The notes beneath the pieces were generated by a model. It saw nothing but the letters and a program-made list of their open reading frames with translations. It did no database searches and was not told the DNA's origin. Shown here one piece after another: positions 57,721 to 64,000 of a DNA stretch of 64,000 nucleotides (positions within the stretch are counted from its first letter, which is position 1; each line of letters opens with the position of its first letter). A program made the position numbers and the translations under genes. This DNA is from JAVJSF01 sp040219555 (lineage in GTDB: Bacteria; Actinomycetota; Thermoleophilia; Miltoncostaeales; Miltoncostaeaceae): the NCBI GenBank assembly GCA_040219555.1, contig JAVJSF010000014.1, forward strand, positions 1 to 64,000. The letters run 5' to 3'.

Positions 57721-58526
57721 GTCCGGATCCCCACCCCGCGGCGGAAGCACCACCAGGCACCGGTCAGGAGTGCCGCGGCCAGCAGGGCGGTCAGGCCGAG
57801 GGGGAGGGCCGGCGCCACCTCCGCTCCGCCGATCAGGCCGGTCCGGGCCGCCGCCACCATGTGGTAGATCGGGTTGGCCTGGGAGACGGTCCGCCACGGC
57901 TCGGCCAGGCTCTCCACCGAGTAGAAGACCCCGCCCAGGAACACCAGCGGCTGCAGCACCAGGGTCCCCACCACGTTCTGGCTCTCCCAGCTGCGCGCCA
58001 TCAGGCCGACGATGGTCCCGAGGGCTGCGAACCCCACCGCCACCATCAGCAGGACCGACGCCAGGATCAGCGGCCGCTCCATCGGGTAGTCCACCACGAT
58101 CCGGGCGACGGCCAGCGTCGCGACCCCGATCAACACCCCGCGGACGGCCCCGCCGGCCAGGTATCCGATCAGCAGGTGGCGCGGCTCCATGGGGCTGCTG
58201 GCGGGGTCCTCGATGAACCCCTCGTTGCGCGCCTGGTAGATCGAGGTGGCGTTGTTGGCGAAGGCGGACGTGGCCACGCCCATCAGCACCAGGCCCGGCA
58301 CGATGAACACGGTGTACTCCAGGCCCTCGACCACGCGGATCTGGTCGCCCAGGGCGACGCCGAAGACCACGATGAAGAGGACCGCCACCAGCACCGGGGG
58401 CACCACGGTCTGCCGCCACAGACGCACCACGCGCATGACCTCGCGCTCGGCCAGGGCGAGGGTCCCCCGCCGCCGCATGCGGCGGACCTCGGCGGCCTCG
58501 GCGGCCGCCAGGGTGCTGCTGCTCAT
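57717..58526 (-). CDS. ABC-2 type transporter permease
   Basis: 269 residues, six helices, ABC2_membrane. EREVMRVVRLWRQTVVPPVLVAVLFIVVFG, an extracytoplasmic YQARNEGFIEDPASSPM loop and QPLVFLGGVFYSVESLAEPWRTVSQANPIYHMVAAAR, typical of O-antigen/NodJ- and drug-type exporters. ATG overlaps the ATPase stop (ATGA). Pairs with the ATPase directly upstream. Confidence 0.92.
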   Translation of the reverse strand: MSSSTLAAAEAAEVRRMRRRGTLALAEREVMRVVRLWRQTVVPPVLVAVLFIVVFGVALGDQIRVVEGLEYTVFIVPGLVLMGVATSAFANNATSIYQARNEGFIEDPASSPMEPRHLLIGYLAGGAVRGVLIGVATLAVARIVVDYPMERPLILASVLLMVAVGFAALGTIVGLMARSWESQNVVGTLVLQPLVFLGGVFYSVESLAEPWRTVSQANPIYHMVAAARTGLIGGAEVAPALPLGLTALLAAALLTGAWWCFRRGVGIRT

Positions 58527-59290
58527 CTGCCGACCACCTCGAGGTAGACGTCCTCCAGGCGGTCGGCGCCGAAGCGGGTGCGCAGCTCGGCCGGACTGCC
58601 CCCGGGCAGCAGTCGACCGTCGCGGATGAAGTCGACGTGCTCGCAGAGCTCCTCGGCCTCGTCCAGGTAGTGCGTGGTCAGCAGGATCGATGTGCCCGCG
58701 GCGTGGAGGCGGCGGATGTAGTCCCACAGGTCGTGGCGCAGGGCCACATCGACGCCCGCCGTCGGCTCGTCCAGGATCACCAGCCGCGGCCGGTGCAGCA
58801 GCGCCCGGGCAAGCAGCAGCCGGCGCCGCATCCCGCCCGAGAGCTGGTTCGATGTCGCCCGGGCCTTGCCGGTCAGGTCGAAGACCGCCAGCATCTCGTC
58901 CGCGCGGGCCGCTGCGTCGGCGCGGTCCATGCCGAAGTAGCGGCCGTGGAGGCGCAGCAGCTCACGGATGGACACGAAGCGGTCGAGGGCCACCTCCTGC
59001 GGGGCGTGTCCCACCATGCGGCGCGCCAGAGCGCCCCGGGCGCCCGTTGTGGGGACGCCGAAGATGTGGACCTCGCCGGCGCTGGGCGTCGTGAGGCCGG
59101 TGATGCTCCGGATCAGGGTCGTCTTCCCGGCACCGTTGGGCCCGAGGAGGCCGACGAACGCACCCTCGGGCACCACCAGGTCGACGCCGGCCAGGGCCAG
59201 GACGCCGCCGGGGAAGCTCTTCTCGACCCCTCGGCATTCGAGCGCCGGGGGGTCGGCCGGGCGGGTGGGGGCGAGCGTCCCCGCGGTCAC
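58523..59290 (-). CDS. ABC-2 transporter ATP-binding protein
   Basis: 255 residues. Walker A GPNGAGKT, GHAPQEVALDRFVSIRELLRLHGRYFGM, signature LSGGMRRRLLLARAL, Walker B LVILDEPTAGVD and TTHYLDEAEELC. NodI/DrrA-like, but shorter than the DrrA at the window start and without its DUF4162 tail. GTG overlaps the upstream gene's stop (GTGA). Confidence 0.93.
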   Translation of the reverse strand: MTAGTLAPTRPADPPALECRGVEKSFPGGVLALAGVDLVVPEGAFVGLLGPNGAGKTTLIRSITGLTTPSAGEVHIFGVPTTGARGALARRMVGHAPQEVALDRFVSIRELLRLHGRYFGMDRADAAARADEMLAVFDLTGKARATSNQLSGGMRRRLLLARALLHRPRLVILDEPTAGVDVALRHDLWDYIRRLHAAGTSILLTTHYLDEAEELCEHVDFIRDGRLLPGGSPAELRTRFGADRLEDVYLEVVGR

Positions 59291-59715
59291 TCCGCCGCGG
59301 GTGCGGGCTCGGCCTCGGCGGGCTCGGGGCCGGAGCGCCGGCGCATCAGGATGGCGGCGATGGCTGCGCCGACGGCCACGAGCGCTCCGACGCCGATGAG
59401 GACCGGTACCCGGCGGTTGCGTCCGCGGCGGGGGAGACGGACGGCACCGAGCACGTCGCCTCCGACCGAGCGGGCGCGGTCCACGGCACCGCTCACCTCG
59501 TCCTCGGCCTCCGACAGCGCGCGCAGCACGGTCGGCCGGATGCTGTCGAGGAGGTCCTCCGCGCGCGAGCGCCCGGTGTCCAGCAGGTCCTCGGCGCGCG
59601 AGCGCCCGGCGTCGAGCGCGTCGTCGGCGCGGGCGAGCCCACCGCGGACCCGGCGCTTGACCGGGTTGCCGCCGGCGGTCTGGACGGAGGAGCAGTTCAG
59701 ATGGTGATGTGACAT
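59287..59715 (-). CDS. Single-TM protein with 11-residue amphipathic repeats
   Basis: 142 residues. A helical N-half holds about three 11-residue repeats (LDAGRSRAEDL, LDTGRSRAEDL, then LDSIRP), encoded by a 33-bp tandem repeat. A basic stretch (RLPRRGRNRRV), one membrane helix (VLIGVGALVAVGAAIAAILM) and an acidic Ala/Pro tail follow. No family recognised. ATG sits six bases after TAGACT, so it is the leaderless first gene of the operon running to 56302. Confidence 0.65.
   Translation of the reverse strand: MSHHHLNCSSVQTAGGNPVKRRVRGGLARADDALDAGRSRAEDLLDTGRSRAEDLLDSIRPTVLRALSEAEDEVSGAVDRARSVGGDVLGAVRLPRRGRNRRVPVLIGVGALVAVGAAIAAILMRRRSGPEPAEAEPAPAAE
59545..59642. repeat. 33-bp tandem repeat, about three units
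   Basis: Units with period 33 contain GAGCGCCCGG at 59567-59576 and 59600-59609 and a diverged third copy. They encode the repeated helix in the overlapping gene and keep the reading frame. Confidence 0.7.
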
Positions 59716-59721
59716 GTGGCC

Positions 59722-59727
59722 AGTCTA
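59722..59727 (-). promoter_or_regulatory. Leaderless -10 of the ABC-2 operon
   Basis: TAGACT on the minus strand, six bases before the ATG at 59715. Divergent from the infA promoter about 35 bp away. Confidence 0.55.
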
Positions 59728-59758
59728 GCCAGGCGGGTCGGGTGCGGGCCGCGTGCGC

Positions 59759-59764
59759 TACCAT
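59759..59764 (+). promoter_or_regulatory. -10 of infA
   Basis: TACCAT about 76 bases before the presumed infA CTG. A GTG ten bases after it (59775) is in frame with infA, so a leaderless, N-terminally extended IF-1 is an alternative reading. Confidence 0.4.
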
Positions 59765-59840
59765 CACTGGCGGCGTGCGACGAGCGGCGACATTCGTGTT
59801 GCGCTCGTCCCGGCGTGATCAACGAGGAAAGGATGCGGTC

Positions 59841-60068
59841 CTGGCGACCAAGGAGAAGGAAGAGGCCATCGAGGTGGAGGGCGAGGTCACCGAGGCCCTC
59901 CCCAACACGATGTTCCGCGTGGTGCTGGACAACGAGCACGAGGTGCTCGCGCACATGGCCGGCAAGCTCCGGCGCTTCCGCATCCGCATCAACCCGGGCG
60001 ACCGGGTCAAGGTGGAGCTGTCGCCGTACGACCTCAGCCGCGGCCGCATCACCTTCCGTCTGAAGTAG
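59841..60068 (+). CDS. infA: Translation initiation factor IF-1
   Basis: 75 residues from CTG. S1-type OB fold with KEEAIEVEGEVTEALPNTMFRVVLDN, EVLAHMAGKLRRFRIRINPGD and VKVELSPYDLSRGRITFRLK. Binds the ribosomal A site during initiation. CTG aligns with the usual Met and lies eight bases after GAGGAAAGG; the ATG at 59833 is out of frame. In-frame GTG/TTG codons lie further upstream (59775, 59796, 59799) and would add 14-22 atypical residues. The rpmJ-rpsM cluster that often follows infA is absent. Confidence 0.93.
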   Translation: MATKEKEEAIEVEGEVTEALPNTMFRVVLDNEHEVLAHMAGKLRRFRIRINPGDRVKVELSPYDLSRGRITFRLK

Positions 60069-60148
60069 TGACGGCGCGTCCCGTCCCGGAAGGGGCGTGC
60101 CCGGCCGCGGCGAACCCCCTTGGGGAGTCCCGCGACCCGGAGGCAGAC

Positions 60149-60241
60149 GTGAACATCGCACCGCGCATCCACCCCGTCGTGATCGCGGCGGGCGGAGTGC
60201 TGCTCCTGACCGCCGGGTGGCTGCTGGGCATCGGGGGTTAG
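60149..60241 (+). CDS. 30-residue single-helix membrane peptide
   Basis: GTG-initiated 30-residue ORF, MNIAPRIHPVVIAAGGVLLL followed by TAGWLLGIGG. GGAGG lies five bases before the start. One membrane helix with a short basic N-terminus implies an N-in topology. Ends just before a perfect terminator-like hairpin. Size, ribosome-binding site and hydrophobicity argue for a real small membrane protein; no homology known to me. Confidence 0.6.
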   Translation: MNIAPRIHPVVIAAGGVLLLTAGWLLGIGG

Positions 60242-60247
60242 GCCGTC

Positions 60248-60267
60248 CGTCCCACGGGGGTGGGACG
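60248..60267 (+). terminator. Hairpin terminator after the 30-residue gene
   Basis: Perfect 8-bp stem CGTCCCAC/GTGGGACG with a GGGG loop, followed by TTT. Lies seven bases after the stop codon of the small membrane peptide and upstream of the next promoter. Confidence 0.65.
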
Positions 60268-60288
60268 TTTACGGACATCGCTGTGCGC

Positions 60289-60294
60289 TAATCT
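60289..60294 (+). promoter_or_regulatory. Leaderless -10 of the 37-residue gene
   Basis: TAATCT ends six bases before the GTG at 60301. It follows a terminator hairpin, so the small gene is an independent unit. Confidence 0.55.
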
Positions 60295-60300
60295 CGGCCG

Positions 60301-60414
60301 GTGGGCGAGAGCAAGAAGCGCAAGAAGGTGAAGGTCAAGAAGCGCTGCTGCGACAGCAAGCGCATGTGCGCCGGCTGCCCCATGCGACCGGAGAACCGCA
60401 AGCGCCGGCGCTGA
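60301..60414 (+). CDS. 37-residue Lys/Arg- and Cys-rich protein
   Basis: GTG-initiated. The first half is strongly basic (MGESKKRKKVKVKKR), followed by CCDSKRMCAGCP and the terminal MRPENRKRRR. Four Cys in a CC-x5-C-x2-C pattern suggest a Zn knuckle, and the charge suggests RNA or ribosome binding. Small actinobacterial proteins with KK...CC...C..CP patterns exist and this may belong to them; that is recollection, not a search result. TAATCT six bases upstream marks a leaderless promoter. Confidence 0.65.
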   Translation: MGESKKRKKVKVKKRCCDSKRMCAGCPMRPENRKRRR

Positions 60415-60510
60415 CCCCGCGGCTCCGCCGGTGAAGTCCGGGGTCCCCGTGGTCGATGGTCACTCCATGGGTGTGTCCATCCACCGGCCGTCTCCGGCCG
60501 GCCCCTCGGC

Positions 60511-63015
60511 GTGAGCACCGCGCGCATCGGCGCCGAACGCGTGGGGGCGGGGCCCGAGCACCCCGATCCACTGATGTCGTCCCCGCTCCCGGTGGCGATC
60601 GTGGCCGTCGATCTCGACGGCGTGGTGGCCGAGGTGAACCCGGCCGCGGCGATCCTGTTGGGCGCCACGCGCGAGGCCCTGCGCGGCACCACGCTGGCGC
60701 GTCGCTGGCCGTTCGCCGAGCCCGGGCGCCTGGCGCGCGAGGCCAATGATGCCGGCGGCGCCCGCGAGGGCCTGATCCCCGCGGCCCTCGGCGGTCAGCG
60801 CACCCTCCGCTATTCGGTGGCCGCGGTGCCGGCGACCGGCACGGGGCGCCAGGGGTTCATGGTGGTGGCGCTCGACATCACGGCCGACCGGCAGCGCGAG
60901 GCATCGCTCGACGCGCAGCGGCGTGCCGCGCTGGCCGCGGCCCTCGACCCGGACCCCGCGGCCGCCCTTGCCGCCATCGCCCGTGAGTCGGCGGTCCTCG
61001 GGGGCGCAGCCCGGGCGGGCCTGATCCGCTTCGAGGGAGCCGAGGCCGTGGTGGTGGCCACGTCCGCACCCGAGGGGGAGGACCCGGGCGAGGACGGCGC
61101 GGGTCACCGCCGGGTGTCGCTCGATGCGGCGGGGCCCGTGGGGGCGCTCGAGCGCGACGGGGGCGCTCACGGCTCCCGCGATCCGCTGGCGGCGGCCGGC
61201 GGGGTGGCATGGGGTGCCCGTCCCGGGGAGCGCACGCTGGCTCTGCCCGTGAGGGTGGCCGGCGGACTGTGGGGGGCCCTGTGGCTGTCGCTGCCCGACA
61301 GCGCGCCCGATCCGCCGGAGGGGATCACCGCGATGTGCGACCTGGCGGGACTGGTGGCCGGCCGGACCGCCGCGGGGGAGTCGGGTGCCCGCGACACTCT
61401 GGAGGCGGCCTTCCGCGGCGACCTCGATGGCCGGCGCTCCCTGGGGATCCTGATGGACGCGGCGCGGCGCGCCCTGGGAGCCCTGCGGGTCACCCTGCAC
61501 ATCGAGAACGCCGGCGGGGCCCTCGACGAGGACCTGCTCTCGGTGGCGGCCGAGGGGGCACCGAGCGCGGATGCACCGGAGGTGGCCGCGCGCCTGAGGG
61601 CCGAGTTGCCGCACTGGCGCAGGCTCCTCGGGCGCGGCGGGTCGGCCCGGGCCGAGGTGGGCGACCTGCGGTCGGACCCCCGCGTTGCGACGGGCCTGCT
61701 GGCGACCACCGACGCCCGGACGGTCCTGGTGCGCCCGGTCGACCCGCCCGGCCAGGGGGACCGCGACCCGTTCGGGCTCCTGGTGGCGTGCTGGGAGGAG
61801 GCGCACCGCCTGGACGACCGCGACCGGCTGGCGCTCGACAGCCTGTCCGCCCTCGCGGGAGTGGCCCTCGCCGGCGGCGGCTTACCCACCGGACCGGGCG
61901 CCGCCGTGGCCACGCCGCGCGACCCGCTCACCGGGCTCCTCACCCACCGGGCCTTCCAGGAGCGCCTGGCGGCCGCGGCCGAGGGGGCCATCCTCTCCGG
62001 CGGGGACCTGGCGCTGGCGTTCGTCGACATCGACCGCTTCCGCCAGGTCAACCAGAGCCACGGTCACGCCGTGGGCGACCGCGTGCTGGCCGACGTCGCC
62101 GCGCGCCTGCTTGCCGAGGCCGGGCCGGACGATGTCCTCGGCCGCACCGGAGGTGAGGAGTTCGCGTGGCTCTCGCCGCGGCCCGGGGTCGAGCTGCTGA
62201 ACGCTCTGGACCGGGCGCGGGAGGCCATCGCGGACGGCGCGGTGGGCGGTGTCGAGGCCGTCACCGTGTCGGCGGGCCTCTGCGACATGGGGCAGGCCGG
62301 CTCCCGGGACGAACTGGAGCGTTTCGCAGAGGGCGCGCTCTACTGGGCCAAGCAGCACGGGCGCGACGTGGCGCTGGCGTACACGCCTGAGGTGGTGGAG
62401 GTGCTGTCGGCCGACGAGCGCGCCGAGCACCTCGGGCGCTCGCAGGCTCTGCAGAGCATCCGCGTCCTGGCGCGCGCCGTGGACGCCAAGGATCCCTCGA
62501 CGCTGCGCCACTCCGAGCGCGTGGCCGACCTGGCCGTGGCGATCGGCACCGCCCTCGGCTGGGGGAGCGAGCGCCTGGTGGCCCTGCGCGAGGCGGGGCT
62601 TGTGCACGACGTCGGCAAGATCGGCGTCCCCGACGCGATCCTCTTCAAGCCGTCGCGGCTCACCGAGGGCGAGTACCGGGAGATCATGCGCCACGCGACG
62701 ATCGGCGCCGAGATCCTCACCGACGTCCTCTCGGCCGAGCAGGTGTCCTGGGTTCGCGGGCACCACGAGCGCTGGGACGGCGGGGGGTATCCGGACGCCC
62801 TGGCGGGCGAGGACATCCCGCTCGGTGCCTGCGTGCTGGGCCTCGCCGACGCGTGGGACGTGATGACCTCCGAGCGGCCGTACCACGAGCCCCTCGGCTG
62901 CGACGCCGCCCTGGCCGAGTGCCGCCGCTGTGCGGGCGGCCAGTTCGCGCCGGAGGCCGTGGCTGCCATCGAGCGCCTCGTCGCGGCCGGGGTCGTGCCG
63001 ATGCGCGGGGCCTGA
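60511..63015 (+). CDS. PAS-GGDEF-HD-GYP c-di-GMP turnover protein
   Basis: 834 residues: PAS-like domain (about 25-135, VAIVAVDLDGVVAEVNPAAA), two GAF-like regions, GGDEF (about 470-620) with GGEEF but without the RxxD inhibitory Arg (AGPD), then HD-GYP (about 645-825) with RHSERVADLA, HDVGKIGVPD and HHERWDGGGYP. It can in principle both make and degrade c-di-GMP. GTG start; a 15-codon ORF upstream (60467-60514, MGVSIHRPSPAGPSA) ends in TGA overlapping it. Cytoplasmic. Convergent with the sensor kinase. Confidence 0.92.
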   Translation: MSTARIGAERVGAGPEHPDPLMSSPLPVAIVAVDLDGVVAEVNPAAAILLGATREALRGTTLARRWPFAEPGRLAREANDAGGAREGLIPAALGGQRTLRYSVAAVPATGTGRQGFMVVALDITADRQREASLDAQRRAALAAALDPDPAAALAAIARESAVLGGAARAGLIRFEGAEAVVVATSAPEGEDPGEDGAGHRRVSLDAAGPVGALERDGGAHGSRDPLAAAGGVAWGARPGERTLALPVRVAGGLWGALWLSLPDSAPDPPEGITAMCDLAGLVAGRTAAGESGARDTLEAAFRGDLDGRRSLGILMDAARRALGALRVTLHIENAGGALDEDLLSVAAEGAPSADAPEVAARLRAELPHWRRLLGRGGSARAEVGDLRSDPRVATGLLATTDARTVLVRPVDPPGQGDRDPFGLLVACWEEAHRLDDRDRLALDSLSALAGVALAGGGLPTGPGAAVATPRDPLTGLLTHRAFQERLAAAAEGAILSGGDLALAFVDIDRFRQVNQSHGHAVGDRVLADVAARLLAEAGPDDVLGRTGGEEFAWLSPRPGVELLNALDRAREAIADGAVGGVEAVTVSAGLCDMGQAGSRDELERFAEGALYWAKQHGRDVALAYTPEVVEVLSADERAEHLGRSQALQSIRVLARAVDAKDPSTLRHSERVADLAVAIGTALGWGSERLVALREAGLVHDVGKIGVPDAILFKPSRLTEGEYREIMRHATIGAEILTDVLSAEQVSWVRGHHERWDGGGYPDALAGEDIPLGACVLGLADAWDVMTSERPYHEPLGCDAALAECRRCAGGQFAPEAVAAIERLVAAGVVPMRGA

Positions 63016-63037
63016 GGGCGCACGGCCGGGGCGGGTC

Positions 63038-64000
63038 TCAGCCCCCCGGGAGCCGCACCGTGAACATGCCGCCGGGGCCCGGCGAGGCGGTGACATCGCC
63101 GCCGGCGGACTGCGCCAGCCGGCGGGCCAGCGCCAGCCCGAGGCCGGCCCCCGACCCGTCGCTCGCGCCCGCCGACCCGTGGCGGCCGGGCTCGAAGATC
63201 GCCTCCAACTCGTCCTCGGGTACGCCCGGCCCATCGTCTGCGATGCGGATCACCACGGCACCCTCGGCGCGCGCGATCTCGACCTCGATGGACGTCACCG
63301 CGTGGCGGCACGCGTTCTCGATCACGGGGACCAGAACGCGGACCCCGAGGGCGCGGTCGACCCCGGCGGTGATCCCGTCGGCCGCGGGGATGATGCGCAG
63401 CGCGACGCCCCGGTCGACCGCCAGGCGCCGGCACGCGCGGACGGCCTCGCCGGCCAGCTCGCCGGCGGGGGAGACCCCCCGCGCCGAGTCCCCCCGCGCG
63501 CGCGCCGCCTCGAGCAGGGTTTCGATGGTGTGCTCGAGCCGGTCGGCGCCCTCGGCGATCTGGCCCAGGGAGCCCCGGTAGTCGGCCCCATCGCGCGGCC
63601 TGCGCAGGGCCAGGTCCACCTCGGCCCTGATCTGCGCCAGGGGGGTGCGCAGCTCATGGGAGACCTCGGCGGTGAGCTGGCGTTCCCGGCGGACGCCGGC
63701 CGCGACCCGGTCGAGCAGGCCGTCCAGGGTGGCGGCCAGCTCGCCGATCTCGTCGTCGCGCGCCCCCATCGCGAACCGGCGGTCCAGGTCGCGGTCGCTC
63801 CAGCTGGCGGCGTCGCGCGTCATGCGGAGGATCGGCTGGAAGGCCGCTCGCAGGAGCAGGCGCGCGGCGACGGCCGTGGCCGCCAGGATGACCAGGGCCA
63901 TGGCCAGTGAGATCAGCAGGGCGCGCTCGCTGATGCGCTCATACGGGGCCAGCGGGACGCCGGCCACCACGGTGCCCACGCGGCGGCCCTGGTCCATGAT
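63038..64000 (-). CDS. Sensor histidine kinase, N-terminus outside the window
   Basis: At least 320 residues of a two-component kinase. One membrane helix (LLISLAMALVILAATAVAARLLL), HAMP, HisKA with SHELRTPLAQIRAEVD (phosphorylated His), and HATPase with N-box NACRHA, ADDGPGVPEDELEAIFEP and GLGLALARRL. Compact EnvZ/OmpR-partner type. The reading frame runs to the edge of the window, so the extracytoplasmic sensor and first helix are missing; an ATG at 63997 is probably internal. The response regulator should lie just beyond. Confidence 0.9.
   Translation of the reverse strand: MMDQGRRVGTVVAGVPLAPYERISERALLISLAMALVILAATAVAARLLLRAAFQPILRMTRDAASWSDRDLDRRFAMGARDDEIGELAATLDGLLDRVAAGVRRERQLTAEVSHELRTPLAQIRAEVDLALRRPRDGADYRGSLGQIAEGADRLEHTIETLLEAARARGDSARGVSPAGELAGEAVRACRRLAVDRGVALRIIPAADGITAGVDRALGVRVLVPVIENACRHAVTSIEVEIARAEGAVVIRIADDGPGVPEDELEAIFEPGRHGSAGASDGSGAGLGLALARRLAQSAGGDVTASPGPGGMFTVRLPGG

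Noticed and set aside
59833..59840. ATG at 59833 as the infA start
   Set aside because: It is two bases out of frame and yields an Arg/Ser-rich shadow protein, not the OB-fold sequence of IF-1.

Overview
The window reads as chromosomal DNA of a very high G+C Gram-positive bacterium. It shows strong G/C in third codon positions, many GTG starts, leaderless transcription signals (TANNNT 6-8 nt before start codons), a MarP-like CvpA/trypsin protease, an HU protein and actinobacterial-style ABC systems. I infer Actinomycetota; the gene order infC-rpmI-rplT-trmH-pheS-pheT-argC-argJ and several c-di-GMP enzymes would fit a deep-branching class such as Thermoleophilia, but that placement is a low-confidence guess. 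I see no rRNA, tRNA, CRISPR array, insertion sequence, integrase or phage gene, so this looks like core chromosome.

Layout. 0-3 kb: a strongly folded noncoding stretch, a DrrAB-type efflux ABC pair and its divergent WYL-domain regulator. 3-10 kb: DEAD-box RNA helicase, membrane serine protease, SDR enzyme, a small membrane protein, a cellulose-synthase-like glycosyltransferase with a C-terminal PilZ domain, a YihY/BrkB membrane protein and a small zinc-ribbon protein. 10-18 kb: two paralogous GAF-GAF-GGDEF diguanylate cyclases flanking an FAD amine-oxidase/desaturase-like enzyme, then a large solitary SF2 helicase. 18-25 kb: FAD monooxygenase, BioY biotin transporter, and the methylmalonyl-CoA mutase operon mutA-mutB-meaB. 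25-27 kb: structured intergenic region, HtrA-type protease, HU. 27-41 kb: infC-rpmI-rplT-trmH, pheST and argCJ, then argBD, with a four-gene Mn/Zn ABC operon on the opposite strand between argJ and argB. 41-50 kb: an asparagine-synthetase-like protein with a degenerate glutaminase site, a MacB/FtsX-type ABC pair, an RsbW-like kinase, argG and two propeller-like proteins. 50-56 kb: dnaE, a Cys-rich protein, MTA phosphorylase and a DtxR/MntR-family regulator. 56-60 kb: a minus-strand operon (repeat-containing membrane protein, ABC-2 ATPase and permease, membrane protein, secreted cyclophilin). 60-64 kb: infA, two tiny genes, a PAS-GGDEF-HD-GYP protein and a truncated sensor kinase.

How they fit together. 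Translation (infA, infC, rpmI, rplT, pheST, trmH), arginine synthesis (argC, J, B, D, G) and propionyl-CoA/methylmalonyl-CoA metabolism (mutAB, meaB, with BioY plausibly supplying biotin for a carboxylase elsewhere) are housekeeping blocks. Three GGDEF proteins, one with an HD-GYP domain, and one PilZ glycosyltransferase suggest c-di-GMP control of an exopolysaccharide. The metal ABC operon carries a TAGCCGCGGCTA palindrome inside its promoter, and a DtxR/MntR-family regulator lies 16 kb away.

The most unusual signals are in initiation. There are repeated leaderless promoters, several short leaderless upstream ORFs whose TGA overlaps the main start codon by four bases (before bioY, pheS, the large helicase and the membrane protease), and apparent non-ATG/GTG/TTG starts (CTG for infA and argJ, ATC for the metal-binding lipoprotein) where a good ribosome-binding site has no conventional start after it. 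All coordinates and motifs were read by eye; no database search was run.
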